A stretch of DNA of 49,046 bases, taken from Sporomusaceae bacterium FL31 (lineage in GTDB: Bacteria; Bacillota; Negativicutes; DSM-1736; Dendrosporobacteraceae). The stretch lies in assembly GCA_003990955.1 (NCBI GenBank), contig BIFV01000020.1:1-49046 (forward strand), in the 5' to 3' direction. The notes under the pieces were generated by a model. That model ran no database searches and had not been told where the DNA came from. It worked only from the letters and a program-made list of their open reading frames with translations. The translations under genes were made by a program, and so were the position numbers. Positions 15,648-23,236 of the stretch are shown here, one piece after another (the first letter of the stretch is position 1; the number at the start of each line of letters is the position of its first letter).

Positions 15648-15729
15648 GATTAAGGAGAGAGGAGATTAAAGCATTATTATTTTACCCATATTAGCCATAG
15701 GTTTAAACTCTTGTGATTAATATATGGAA

Positions 15730-16260
15730 TTAATCTTTTCGTTCATCTAACTCATCCGATGGATCGTTGACCAAGGGCTTAACTGCAGCAGGCTGTACAT
15801 GTGGTACAAGTTCTATTTTAAGCTCACCTGCTTGCCACATTTGATATCCGTACAAGAGAAAGGCGAGAAAGATCGATATAAAGTATAGTTGATAACTTGG
15901 CAAGTATACTTCAAATAGCCCTAATTGGACAAACCATTTTGTTAGCCCAAAATCTAGTACAAAATCAATAACGGCATTGGCGGCAAGAAACTTCCAAATG
16001 TGGCCATAAGTATATTTGAAGATCCAAATGGTACCGACAAGATAAGCGCCATAACTAAATATTGACATATGGAGAAAAGGGAAAACGTCTTCCGTTGGTA
16101 ACCACCAACCAAAAACAATGCCGAACTCCATTACAACTGTAGTAATGATTCCAGCAAATAAAGCAACAGGCATATAACGCCGAACATCTTCATTCTTAAG
16201 GAATAAGAGCGACAGCCAGGAAACTATAAAGCTAGCCCAGAGTAACGTTTGATTATTCAT
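15730..16260 (-). CDS. Multi-pass membrane protein (CBO0543-like)
   Basis: 176 residues with about five hydrophobic helices (roughly 7-22, 32-52, 64-82, 92-108 and 122-139) and a hydrophilic, acidic C-terminal tail (about 145-176). The pattern (start 'WASFIVSWLSLLFL', a Trp pair near residue 52, a final Tyr/Phe-rich helix) is like the CBO0543 family of small membrane proteins in spore-forming Firmicutes. Function unknown. GGAG precedes ATG 16260, with its own terminator downstream. Confidence 0.7.
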   Translation of the reverse strand: MNNQTLLWASFIVSWLSLLFLKNEDVRRYMPVALFAGIITTVVMEFGIVFGWWLPTEDVFPFLHMSIFSYGAYLVGTIWIFKYTYGHIWKFLAANAVIDFVLDFGLTKWFVQLGLFEVYLPSYQLYFISIFLAFLLYGYQMWQAGELKIELVPHVQPAAVKPLVNDPSDELDERKD

Positions 16261-16516
16261 GTATTCAACTCCAATGAAATCAGTACTGCTATAAGTGTTA
16301 CTCTATTTGTGGTAATTATACATGAATGTGTGGGATGAGCATGTGCCTAGTGAAAGAACGATGAGAACATGGTGGAGAAATATGGCCGATATTGTAGTAC
16401 GAGTCGCGATTCGAAGAGGTTGCTTATAAAAAAAGTTTTCGGCAGCCGCAAAGTCGGTTTTAATCATGGTAAGATACTAGTGTGAATAGTTTTAAATAAT
16501 TTTGAGAAAAAATTTT

Positions 16517-16538
16517 AGAGCCGTAAGGCTCTTTTTAT
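16517..16538 (+). terminator. Hairpin with U-tract, no gene upstream
   Basis: AGAGCC (16517-16522) pairs with GGCTCT (16527-16532) around a GTAA tetraloop, followed by T-run. No + strand ORF precedes it. Confidence 0.65.
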
Positions 16539-16562
16539 ATTGGGATATTAACATATAGTTAA

Positions 16563-16670
16563 ACTTAACTTAACACTCAAATGATCTTCTCAGAGTATAC
16601 TTAAGTTAAGTAATTGCCATGCTGACTTGACCGCTCACTCCCTCAGGCAAATACAGCATGGCAATTTTTC
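16563..16670 (+). terminator. Inverted repeat and long hairpin with U-tract in a gene-free stretch
   Basis: An 11-bp inverted repeat ACTTAACTTAA / TTAAGTTAAGT (16563-16573, 16601-16611) is followed at once by a 13-bp perfect stem AATTGCCATGCTG (16613-16625 with 16654-16666) with a 28-nt loop and a T-run. The first could be an operator, the second a terminator. No ORF lies between. Confidence 0.6.
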
Positions 16671-16684
16671 CATAGCTATAAAAT

Positions 16685-16704
16685 GGGACCGCAAGTCCCT
16701 TTTA
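16685..16704 (+). terminator. Short hairpin with U-tract
   Basis: GGGAC (16685-16689) pairs with GTCCC (16695-16699) around CGCAA, followed by TTTTA. One of a series of plus-strand hairpins without genes. Confidence 0.5.
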
Positions 16705-16713
16705 TTACATATC

Positions 16714-16780
16714 AAGCCGAGTGGTTGTATGTACCACCGGAGTGAGCCGTTCCTGTGCGCAGGTCGGCTTTTTAGTTTTT
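16714..16780 (+). ncRNA. Cloverleaf-like structured RNA ending in a terminator tract
   Basis: A 7-bp closing stem AAGCCGA (16714-16720) / TCGGCTT (16764-16770) encloses three hairpins: GTGGT/ACCAC, CGG/CCG and CCTG/CAGG with loop TGCG, followed by TTTAGTTTTT. At 57 nt it is too short and lacks the T-loop and anticodon arm of a tRNA. It could be a small RNA or a branched terminator. The fold was made by eye. Confidence 0.45.
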
Positions 16781-16835
16781 ATATATAATATAAAGAGAAA
16801 GTAAGAACCGCCAACTTAGGCGACTTTTTTATTGG

Positions 16836-17003
16836 CTAATGTTCCGAGATTCGAATACTGTTTCTTAAATAATTTAGTATCTTAAGACCGTCTTCTGTCA
16901 AAATAGTTCCGGTCCCATTACAAGTATCACAATCTTTGTTAGCTATTTTTCCGTGTCCATGACATTTTGGACACTCTTTTTCGACTTTAAGATCCGTAGC
17001 CAT
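16836..17003 (-). CDS. 55-residue DnaJ-type zinc-finger protein
   Basis: ATG 17003 sits seven bases after AGGAGG. The protein has two CxxCxGxG units, 'CPKCHGHG' and 'CDTCNGTG' (about residues 11-18 and 25-32), as in one half of the DnaJ central zinc domain, followed by a helix 'EDGLKILNYLRNSI'. Such free-standing units bind one zinc and may act in peptide or RNA contacts. No chaperone genes are near. The plus-strand 16808-16830 also forms a weak hairpin with U-tract. Confidence 0.78.
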   Translation of the reverse strand: MATDLKVEKECPKCHGHGKIANKDCDTCNGTGTILTEDGLKILNYLRNSIRISEH

Positions 17004-17186
17004 ATAGTAACCTCCTGTTTATATTCAAATTGTGTATCGAAATATTATTTAAAAATCTTAATAAGATATGAATATCAAATCTTATAAAATCTTTCTTTTT
17101 TAGTACAATTTAGTTAGCGCAGTGTCACTTCTTGTCACATTTAATATAATTTTAACAAAAAATAGCAAGAATTGTGCTAGTTTACA

Positions 17187-17195
17187 TGATATAAT
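17187..17195 (+). promoter_or_regulatory. Extended -10 promoter of the Spo0E-like gene
   Basis: TGATATAAT at 17187-17195 is a perfect extended -10. The -35 region is weak, which is usual for this class. The start codon is 24 bp downstream. Confidence 0.55.
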
Positions 17196-17218
17196 GTTCG
17201 CAAAGGGAGGGGAGTCTA

Positions 17219-17383
17219 ATGCATTCAAAGGTATGGAAAGAAATCGAGCAGCTTCAAGAAAAATTACATGATACCGTGACCAAGAAAGGCATAACTTCTC
17301 CAGAAGCCATTAGAGTTAGTCAATTGTTTAGAGAAAAAATGGACGAGTATAATCGATGTAAAATGAAACGATTGTCAATATAG
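17219..17383 (+). CDS. Spo0E-like aspartyl-phosphate phosphatase
   Basis: 54 residues read from GGAGGGGAG before ATG 17219. The helical hairpin 'EIEQLQEKLHDTVTKKG' - 'TSPEAIRVSQLFREKMDEYNRC' matches Spo0E-like proteins (two antiparallel helices with the S-Q-x-L/F-D/R-x-x-I/M-x-x-Y motif at the C-terminal helix). Members dephosphorylate Spo0A-P and so restrain sporulation. The usual SQxLD core reads SQLFRE here, so the critical Asp is not in its normal place and activity is uncertain. It is monocistronic with a clean terminator. It lies inside the accessory island. Confidence 0.8.
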   Translation: MHSKVWKEIEQLQEKLHDTVTKKGITSPEAIRVSQLFREKMDEYNRCKMKRLSI

Positions 17384-17404
17384 ATGCTATGATCTAAATA
17401 TAAA

Positions 17405-17428
17405 GGCCGCCTTATGAGGCGGTTTTTC
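17405..17428 (+). terminator. Terminator of the Spo0E-like gene
   Basis: CCGCCT (17407-17412) pairs with AGGCGG (17417-17422), loop TATG, followed by TTTTTCTC. Confidence 0.85.
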
Positions 17429-17494
17429 TCTTGAAGGGATTTAATACCTTTTGCCGAACCTTGTATAAAAATGGTAAAAGAGAGTGATGGCAGC

Positions 17495-18277
17495 TTGTTT
17501 AAAAAAGTAAGTTATATACTGATATTTTTATTTTGTCTAATTGCGGTACCTGTCTCAGCTAGTAATTCATTGACTTCGGTAGAGTTATACACACTGGGGC
17601 ATAAATATGAGTTCAATAGAGATTTTGATAATGCATTAGCATGTTATACGAAAGCTATTGAGTTAGATAAAAATTATATCAATGCCTACGCGGGACGTGC
17701 GCGAGTATATTCATGGCTGCAAAGGTATGATCTTTCATTAGGGGATAATAGTAAATGCATAGAACTAGATCCTTCAAATTTTGGATTTTATCTTAACCGT
17801 GGTCACAATTATATGGGGTTAGAGGAATATCAAATGGCTATAGCTGACTACTCAAAATCAATTGAACTAGCCGATACATTTTTTGCCCGAAAGGCAAGGG
17901 GAGACGCATACATAAGAAATCGCCAATACGAACTTGCTATGGCCGACTTTAACCGTATGGCGAGAATATGGCCAAGGGATTCTGATGTATTCTTATATAG
18001 GTCGCAAGTATACGGACTGTTAGGTGACTATAACAATGCGCTTGAAGAATGTAAGCAAGGAACAAGTATTTATCCTGAGAATTCAATCCTTCTTTTTAAT
18101 CTTGGACAGTGTTATGAATTTTTGGGGAATAAAGATATGGCAGTCGAATATTATAGAAAAGCCCTTAATAAGGAATTAACAGGTCGCTCTCACAAGAAGA
18201 CGGCGATGGTAAAGAATAAGATAAACGCAAGAATTCAAGGTGATTGGCAAAGTTATTCTGAGTGGATTTATTATTGA
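17495..18277 (+). CDS. Exported TPR-repeat protein
   Basis: 260 residues from TTG 17495 (MFKKVSYILIFLFC...SASN), which gives a proper signal peptide and lies after AGAGTGAT. ATG 17471 is in frame but has no ribosome site. The mature protein is a string of about six tetratricopeptide repeats, e.g. 'AYAGRARVYSWLQRYDLSLGD', 'FYLNRGHNYMGLEEYQMAIAD', 'LLFNLGQCYEFLGNKDMAVEY', each with the TPR pattern W/L-G-Y-A-P. TPRs mediate protein-protein contacts. The partner is unknown; the location is periplasmic. An RDD protein follows after 56 bp and may be co-transcribed. Confidence 0.85.
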   Translation: MFKKVSYILIFLFCLIAVPVSASNSLTSVELYTLGHKYEFNRDFDNALACYTKAIELDKNYINAYAGRARVYSWLQRYDLSLGDNSKCIELDPSNFGFYLNRGHNYMGLEEYQMAIADYSKSIELADTFFARKARGDAYIRNRQYELAMADFNRMARIWPRDSDVFLYRSQVYGLLGDYNNALEECKQGTSIYPENSILLFNLGQCYEFLGNKDMAVEYYRKALNKELTGRSHKKTAMVKNKINARIQGDWQSYSEWIYY

Positions 18278-18333
18278 TAGGGGCGGCAACTTCTAGTGAA
18301 ATGTGATTAACCGTAGAATTAGGAGAGAGTTTT

Positions 18334-18858
18334 TTGGAAGAGATTAAAGATATTGGTACAAGTAGTGAAATAGCTAATGCTTTTACATATGCTAGTTTTG
18401 GTGAAAGATTTTGTGCTGGGTTTATAGATTCCGTCATTATGGGAGTATTTGCTTTTGGTATAGGGAAATTTGCTCATGTTTCTTGGATTAAAGAAGTCAT
18501 GGAAGTGATTTTTACAATTGCAATTGCTTTTTTTATCAGTTCACATTATCAGGGAACGCCCGGTAAAATCATCTTAGGTTTAAAAACAACGAACGTGGAT
18601 GGCGAGAAAATTTGTTTTTTACGTGCATTAGGTAGAAGCGCATTTTACTCATTATCATATTTTGTTTATATATCTTTGGGACTTATGTTATTTGCTGTTA
18701 AGTTTCAAGATTATATATTAATGATAATCTCTCTTCTTGGAATGATCGTTTTTGGAGTCATGCCAATAGTAGGCTATTTGATGATTGCCTTTAGTAAACG
18801 CAAACAAGGCCTTCATGATAAGATATTTGGTACAATAGTGATAAGAAAGCAAATTTAA
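18334..18858 (+). CDS. RDD-family membrane protein
   Basis: 174 residues starting at TTG 18334 after AGGAGAGA. The RDD fold is visible: 'GERFCAGFIDSVIMG' (R...D of the first helix), 'TPGKIILGLKTTNVDGEKI' and 'RALGRSAFYSLSY', then two more helices and 'KRKQGLHDKIFGTIVI' at the end, the family's closing 'LHD...T.V'. RDD proteins are small multi-pass membrane proteins of varied or unknown transport roles. It lies downstream of the TPR gene and ends in a strong terminator. Confidence 0.88.
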   Translation: MEEIKDIGTSSEIANAFTYASFGERFCAGFIDSVIMGVFAFGIGKFAHVSWIKEVMEVIFTIAIAFFISSHYQGTPGKIILGLKTTNVDGEKICFLRALGRSAFYSLSYFVYISLGLMLFAVKFQDYILMIISLLGMIVFGVMPIVGYLMIAFSKRKQGLHDKIFGTIVIRKQI

Positions 18859-18873
18859 TAGTTTTTTATTACG

Positions 18874-18897
18874 GCCGTCCTTGGGGGCGGCTTTCTT
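18874..18897 (+). terminator. Terminator after the RDD gene
   Basis: GCCGTCC (18874-18880) pairs with GGGCGGC (18885-18891), loop TTGG, then TTTCTT. Confidence 0.83.
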
Positions 18898-18950
18898 CAT
18901 ATTTAAAACCGCCCAATAATTGCTACACAAAGATAATAGCTTTAGTGTGG

Positions 18951-19169
18951 TCATTCTGTATTTTGTTTAATCATCAATTTGAGAGTCTCAAATTCTTGGC
19001 GAAGTTCTTGTAGTTCTTTTGCCAAGCTCTTTTCGGAGTTGCCCCTTTTTACTTCTTCTTTTGATTCTAGTATTTGTGATTGTTCTTCTGCAAATAAGCC
19101 TATTAGTTCAGCAATAACCGAAAGAACTAAAGCAATAATTACGAGTCTATCGATAGTATTTTGATCCAT
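18951..19169 (-). CDS. Small membrane-anchored coiled-coil protein
   Basis: 72 residues from ATG 19169, eight bases after AGGAGG. One hydrophobic helix (about 10-28, 'LVIIALVLSVIAELIGLFA') is followed by a charged coiled coil to the end ('ESKEEVKRGNSEKSLAKELQELRQEFETLKLMI'). The design, tiny with one helix plus coiled coil, is like XhlA-type lysis-module proteins of prophages, and a GH25 lysozyme gene lies 0.45 kb away. That link is inference. Confidence 0.68.
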   Translation of the reverse strand: MDQNTIDRLVIIALVLSVIAELIGLFAEEQSQILESKEEVKRGNSEKSLAKELQELRQEFETLKLMIKQNTE

Positions 19170-19616
19170 TTGAGGCACCTCCTACTGATAATACTATGAG
19201 GAAGTAATCTGTTTTATTTTGTTCTCTTTGTTTTGCCTAAATATCCAATGATGATAAGATGACCTGATGTCAATAAAGGTCATTCTGTTATATGCTTACT
19301 ACTAAATGGGAATCGATATTTGAATGATTAGAGTAAGATTGAAGAGCATTAATAGGCAACTTATCGTTTGTGAGGAATCTACAAAATCGCTAATTTGGCC
19401 ATTCAGAAAATCAATGATGTACTTGGTGGCGCCGTATCCTGATTCCTTCCGCGATCATAGGATGGATTATAGATACTGAAGTTGCCAAAATTCGAAAATG
19501 CAGATGGCTACGGATACGCCGAAGCGCATATAGCGGAGAAAAATAAGGACTAAAACGTGGCTACTTCTGTGAAACACGGCTATGAACAAATCTTGTTAGT
19601 GAGAGGATGACTGTAA
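19170..19616. other. Non-coding stretch with possible degraded phage sequence
   Basis: No intact gene in 447 bp. Around 19390-19550 short coding-like pieces in shifting frames (INDVLGGA, PKFENADGYGYAEAHIAEK) suggest a decayed phage gene before the lysozyme. No strong promoter was identified, but the lysozyme needs one here. Confidence 0.35.
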
Positions 19617-20198
19617 ATGAAAGGCATTGATGTAAGTTATCATAACGGAGAAATCGATTGGCAATCTGTAGTAGATGCCGAATGTGAATTTATAATAATC
19701 CGGCTTGGTTATGGCAATCGTCACCTAGATCCTAAATTTCTTGATAATGTAAATGGTGCATTAGACGCAGGGCTGAAAATCGGTGTGTACTACTACAGCT
19801 ATGCTCTGGAGGTTGATTCCGCAAAAGCAGAAGCACAGTTTGTACATGAAATTCTGCAACAGTATGGGATTAACCCCGAGCTTGGAATTTGGTTCGACAT
19901 GGAAGATGCGGATGGATATAAGGAACGTAACGGAATGCCGGACAATCACACTATTACCGCTATGTGCTCTGCATTTATTTGTGAGCTCAATAATATCGGC
20001 TATTCATATGTTGGTATCTATGCTTCTTATTGGTGGCTGACTAACGTGATTGAAACGGCGCAATTGGCGGACTATGTGCCTTATTGGAATGCCCAGTGGG
20101 GAAGTAAGAATGACTTTTCACGAGCTAAAATGTGGCAGTTTACTGATAGCCTTGATATAGGCGGTCAGCTGTTTGATGGCAATGTTTATTATGAATAG
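19617..20198 (+). CDS. GH25-family lysozyme (phage endolysin type)
   Basis: 193 residues forming one glycoside hydrolase family 25 domain: 'MKGIDVSYHNGEIDWQSV' (catalytic-site Asp5), 'FIIIRLGYG', 'IGVYYYSYAL', 'WFDMEDADGY' with the D-x-E catalytic pair (about 98-103) and 'AKMWQFTD'. It hydrolyses muramyl bonds in peptidoglycan. No signal peptide and no cell-wall binding domain, as in a phage endolysin that needs a holin. GAGAGGATGAC precedes ATG 19617. A small membrane ORF follows directly. Confidence 0.92.
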   Translation: MKGIDVSYHNGEIDWQSVVDAECEFIIIRLGYGNRHLDPKFLDNVNGALDAGLKIGVYYYSYALEVDSAKAEAQFVHEILQQYGINPELGIWFDMEDADGYKERNGMPDNHTITAMCSAFICELNNIGYSYVGIYASYWWLTNVIETAQLADYVPYWNAQWGSKNDFSRAKMWQFTDSLDIGGQLFDGNVYYE

Positions 20199-20227
20199 GG
20201 TTAGAATGCTGGAAACAGCAAAATATT

Positions 20228-20409
20228 GTGAAGAATAACTGGAAATATATTGGCGGGACTGTCGTAATGGCAGTCCTGTTTTATTTCGCGCGAGCTGAGT
20301 ATCAAAAGTGGAAGCAGCATATCAAGATCAGGCTGCAAAGCAGCAGTTACGCAACTCTGCCACTACAAAAATTGCAACTAAAACTAGTTTATCTAGATGG
20401 TTACCCTAG
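20228..20409 (+). pseudogene. Small phage membrane protein, probably frameshifted
   Basis: GTG 20228 opens a frame with one membrane helix ('WKYIGGTVVMAVLFYFARAEYQ'). After about residue 25 this frame becomes unlikely protein, whereas the +2 frame gives a natural coiled coil ('VEAAYQDQAAKQQLRNSATTK') ending at 20409. One small indel near 20300 would join them. Such a protein right after an endolysin would be a lysis accessory (inference). Confidence 0.4.
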
Positions 20410-20538
20410 CTATGTATGACAATAATGGAAAAAATAATCGTTTTTTTGGAATTATAGCATAGGATGGATCTGATAATAAATATAGCTTATTGCCTTACAT
20501 TAAATATTAGAATGAACTAATCTGAAATAACTAATTAT

Positions 20539-20570
20539 CCGGTGGCTTCGGCTGCTGGTTTTTTTATTTT
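20539..20570 (+). terminator. Terminator of the lysozyme region
   Basis: CCGGTGGC (20539-20546) pairs with GCTGCTGG (20551-20558), with G-U pairs and a TTCG tetraloop, followed by seven T. It lies in an otherwise empty 300-bp stretch (20420-20718). Confidence 0.8.
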
Positions 20571-20718
20571 TGTAGTTACAAGCGTCAAACCAGATAAAGA
20601 TAGAAAAAAAGACAAAAACTGATATATAATCAAGTTTTTGCCTATAATTATTTTGATATTTATACGGGGTCAGGCCCTTCTTTTATTGGTTATTCGACAA
20701 TGTTAGATAGTTATGGTT

Positions 20719-21579
20719 TTATTTAATGAAATCTTGAACTACATACACAGTGCCATCACTGTCGAAAGCTACACCAATACCTACGGTTGTGTAATTGGAA
20801 TTTAATATATTTGCACGGTGGCCGGAGCTGTTCATAAAGGAAGTTTCTGCGGACTGAACGTTTGTATTTTCCGCAATGTTCTCACCGGCGGCACTATAAG
20901 AAATATTGGCTTGCTTTAATCGGTCGGTAAGACCTTTTCCATCTGGATTGGTATGTGAAAAAAAGTTACGGCTTACCATATCTTGAGCGTGACTACGCGC
21001 AACGGCGGTCAATGCCGAGCTTACTTTCAAATCCGACAAACCGTTTGCGCGGCGATCGGCATTCATTAGTTCAACTGCTTTTGCTTCAGCTGTGCTAACA
21101 TCAGTGGAGCTTGTAGTGGTAGTTGTTCCTGTAGTTCCACTGCTAGTCGTTTCTGAAGAACCACTATTGCTTGTATTGCTGTTGTTATTATTCGATGAAG
21201 TATGGTTTGATTTTTTTACTTTGGTAGTAGAGATAATGTTCCATTGTTCTTTATTTAATTTGAGACTAACATTGTAAAGCTCATTGCCATGACGGACTGA
21301 AACTACTGCATGGTTAGCTGATTTACTGACTAAGGAAAAAGAATCGGTTTTGGCATTGAAGCCTAGCTTACTTGCGGAAGCTTTAACGACTTCTATTGGA
21401 TTTTGAGCGACCTTGTTCATTGCACGGTCTTTGCTGTTTTTGGTTGATGCATCAACTTGTTTTTCTACATTAGACACCGGTTGCGATTTTGCATAAACCG
21501 CTGCAGGTGCTACCATCATATAGAAGCCAAAGGTGGTTCCAAGCAATCCTGTAAGCATATTACGGTACAATTTCTTCAA
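20719..21579 (-). CDS. Secreted CAP/SCP-domain protein (YkwD type)
   Basis: 286 residues from TTG 21579 after GGAGG. Signal peptide (about 1-30, ends VYAKS), a small alpha-beta region (about 55-120), a Ser/Thr/Asn linker (about 125-160) and a C-terminal CAP domain. The CAP domain shows 'AVELMNADRRANGLSDLKV', 'ARSHAQDMVSRNFFSHTNPDG', 'GENIAENT' and 'HRANILNSNYTTVGIGVA', with the conserved His, Glu and His of the CAP cavity. Bacterial CAP proteins of this form occur in spore formers (YkwD, CwlS-associated); the biochemical action is not settled. Confidence 0.9.
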   Translation of the reverse strand: MKKLYRNMLTGLLGTTFGFYMMVAPAAVYAKSQPVSNVEKQVDASTKNSKDRAMNKVAQNPIEVVKASASKLGFNAKTDSFSLVSKSANHAVVSVRHGNELYNVSLKLNKEQWNIISTTKVKKSNHTSSNNNNSNTSNSGSSETTSSGTTGTTTTTSSTDVSTAEAKAVELMNADRRANGLSDLKVSSALTAVARSHAQDMVSRNFFSHTNPDGKGLTDRLKQANISYSAAGENIAENTNVQSAETSFMNSSGHRANILNSNYTTVGIGVAFDSDGTVYVVQDFIK

Positions 21580-21811
21580 TTAAGTCGCCTCCTCATTAAT
21601 TATAGCAAGAACATAAATTTGAGTTCTTGTACCTGCTTAATATACATCTTGATTTTTTATTTTTCTTTAAAATTGATGATGTAATATTTGGTTACAAGGA
21701 CTTTTGCATAAAGTACTTTCTTACAATTTTCCAAAAGATTTCTAATTTATTTCAAAAAAAGGAGACTATGATTGAAGTAAGGATTCAATCATACGCAAAG
21801 GGAGTGTTAGC

Positions 21812-22162
21812 ATGAATAAGGTGACTAAAAAAATAATTACATACTCAATGTTAGGATTGATGCAAGTCGGCATATTTGCAACTGCAGTAGAGGCATCTCC
21901 ACGTTATAATAATAATCCGCCGAATACAATTCAATTTGATGACCGTAGAGATAATCACAGAGATGATAACGATAGAAGACGTGAACATGATGATAGAAGA
22001 CGCGAAGAAAATGAGCGTCATGAAAGAGAAATGAAAAGGCGCCCACATGAAAGTGATAGAGAATGGCATGCGCGGCAGGAACGTGAAAGAGAGCGTCATG
22101 AACAAGCTTTACGTGAGATTGCAGCCTTGTTAATTGGGATTGCAATAGGATCAAATAATTAG
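21812..22162 (+). CDS. Secreted Arg/Glu/Asp-rich protein
   Basis: 116 residues. Signal peptide about 1-28 (ends VEAS), then a highly charged repeat-like body: 'DDRRDNHRDDNDRRREHDDRRREENERHERE' gives way to a hydrophobic C-terminal segment 'LREIAALLIGIAIGSNN'. Low complexity prevents family assignment. The charged body would be intrinsically disordered or a long single helix. GGGAGTG precedes ATG 21812. The strong terminator at 22191 supports a real unit. Confidence 0.72.
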   Translation: MNKVTKKIITYSMLGLMQVGIFATAVEASPRYNNNPPNTIQFDDRRDNHRDDNDRRREHDDRRREENERHEREMKRRPHESDREWHARQERERERHEQALREIAALLIGIAIGSNN

Positions 22163-22190
22163 TCTCAATTAACTTAATAAGATAGTAAAG

Positions 22191-22222
22191 CCGCTCGAGA
22201 AATTAGTCTCGAGCGGTATATT
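22191..22222. terminator. Bidirectional terminator
   Basis: 10-bp perfect stem CCGCTCGAGA (22191-22200 with 22207-22216) followed by TATATTTT, between convergent genes. Confidence 0.85.
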
Positions 22223-22245
22223 TTACTAACAGTTTAAATGTTAAA

Positions 22246-22461
22246 TTATATAAAAACAAGTGAAGCAGAAATGATTGCTAATAAGAATATCAAGTATATT
22301 ATGCTAGCCAATATCATCTTCCAGGGTGTCTTGGAGCGAAACCCAGGTAATTGCCTCCAATTTGGTAATGGTTGTTCTGCCTCTAGAGCCATTGAATATC
22401 CACAAGCTGGGCAATATGAAAAATCAAATTTAGTGCTTGTACCACAATGTGGACATTTCAT
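22246..22461 (-). CDS. Zinc-ribbon membrane protein
   Basis: 71 residues from ATG 22461, after AGGTGG. A zinc ribbon at the N-terminus, 'MKCPHCGTSTKFDFSYCPACGYSM' (Cys 3, 6, 17, 20), a short linker and one C-terminal membrane helix 'MILASIIYLIFLLAIISASLVFI'. This N-ribbon/C-helix layout is common in small Firmicutes membrane proteins of unknown role. The antisense frame is a shadow. Confidence 0.78.
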   Translation of the reverse strand: MKCPHCGTSTKFDFSYCPACGYSMALEAEQPLPNWRQLPGFRSKTPWKMILASIIYLIFLLAIISASLVFI

Positions 22462-22529
22462 GTTACCACCTCTTTGTAAAGATTAATATTCCTCATATAA
22501 CAAAAGACTATAATCATGCATTGATCCAT

Positions 22530-22556
22530 CCGTCTATCTGAATAGGCGGCTTTTCT
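22530..22556 (+). terminator. Terminator-like hairpin upstream of the SOS unit
   Basis: CCGTCTAT (22530-22537) pairs with ATAGGCGG (22542-22549), loop CTGA, then TTTTC. It has no recognised + strand gene directly upstream. Confidence 0.65.
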
Positions 22557-22568
22557 ATTTATTATCTC

Positions 22569-22618
22569 TTTACACATTAGAACATTTGTTCTAAAATAAT
22601 CAATACAAACATATGTTC
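22569..22618 (+). promoter_or_regulatory. SOS promoter with two LexA boxes
   Basis: TTTACA (22569-22574) and TAAAAT (22592-22597) are spaced by 17 bp. A Gram-positive LexA box GAACATTTGTTC (22580-22591) fills the spacer, within a longer palindrome 22578-22593. A second, near-consensus box AAACATATGTTC lies at 22607-22618, before the start codon. Confidence 0.85.
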
Positions 22619-22636
22619 TAAATGGGGGTGATGTTA

Positions 22637-22987
22637 ATGAATCTTCGTGTTTCCAGTATCCTCATAGAAGCGAATGACCTTACGATTAATTTGTATGATG
22701 GACAATGTGATGATTATAATCTGATAGATAATGCTGCTATTCTCATGCTGGTTAATGAATTAAATATAAAGCAGGTTATCTTTTTGGGAGAGGCTCTTAT
22801 GCAGACTAAACCTATTGTAAATGTAGCGGCAAGTTTGAAGTCATTTGGTATAACAGTAATAACAAAGTCTAATTATGCTTTTGAGCAATTGATTTCCATG
22901 TCCAGGCGGAGTAAATATTTGAGAGCACTACTGGAATATACAGATGTTCAGGGGGCAGATCAATGCAGCGCACAATCTTGCATATAG
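22637..22987 (+). CDS. SOS-controlled small protein of unknown function
   Basis: 116 residues from ATG 22637, which follows GGGGGTGAT; an in-frame ATG at 22622 overlaps that site. The protein looks like an alpha-beta domain: 'VSSILIEANDLTINLYDGQCDDYNLIDN', 'INELNIKQVIFLGEAL' type strand-helix units, and a final region 'YLRALLEYTDVQGADQC'. No family recognised. Its start is controlled by two LexA boxes and its end overlaps by 25 bp the start of a Y-family DNA polymerase (now broken), so it was probably the partner gene of an SOS mutagenesis operon. Confidence 0.75.
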   Translation: MNLRVSSILIEANDLTINLYDGQCDDYNLIDNAAILMLVNELNIKQVIFLGEALMQTKPIVNVAASLKSFGITVITKSNYAFEQLISMSRRSKYLRALLEYTDVQGADQCSAQSCI

Positions 22988-23155
22988 ATTTAAACAACTT
23001 CTACGCGAGTGCTGAATGTCTTTATCGTCTGAATTACGTAATAAGCCGGTCATTGTCTGTGGTGATGCTAACGCTCGTCATGGTATTGTGCTAGCAAAAA
23101 ACTATTCTACAAAATTCTAAGAATTAGCACTGGCGAAGCTATTTGGGGTTTATAG
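22963..23155 (+). pseudogene. Y-family DNA polymerase (UmuC/DinB-like), truncated and frameshifted
   Basis: ATG 22963 opens 'MQRTILHIDLNNFYASAECLYR', the palm start of Y-family polymerases with the catalytic Asp. A one-base loss near 23028 shifts the frame; the next frame continues 'ELRNKPVIVCGDANARHGIVLAKNYSTKF', exactly the family sequence, then a stop. After another shift come 'ISTGEAIWGL' and a stop at 23155. Everything beyond about residue 75 of a 400-residue enzyme is missing. The polymerase is dead; its SOS promoter and partner gene remain. Confidence 0.88.
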
Positions 23156-23236
23156 GTTGAAAGAAGTCATCAGCGGGCCTTTATTATAGAAATATTTATA
23201 GCAATAATATTTAGCATTTGAAAGGAAGATAATTTC

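Noticed and set aside
16714..16770. tRNA gene in the cloverleaf element
   Set aside because: 57 nt only, no T-loop GTTCRANY, no D-loop GG, no anticodon arm of 5 bp, and a terminator tract directly follows the closing stem.
18718..18954. Minus-strand frame overlapping the RDD gene
   Set aside because: It crosses the terminator and has no ribosome site.
21837..22154. Long antisense frame opposite the charged secreted protein
   Set aside because: It mirrors the low-complexity Arg/Glu coding sequence and has no ribosome site; it is a shadow.
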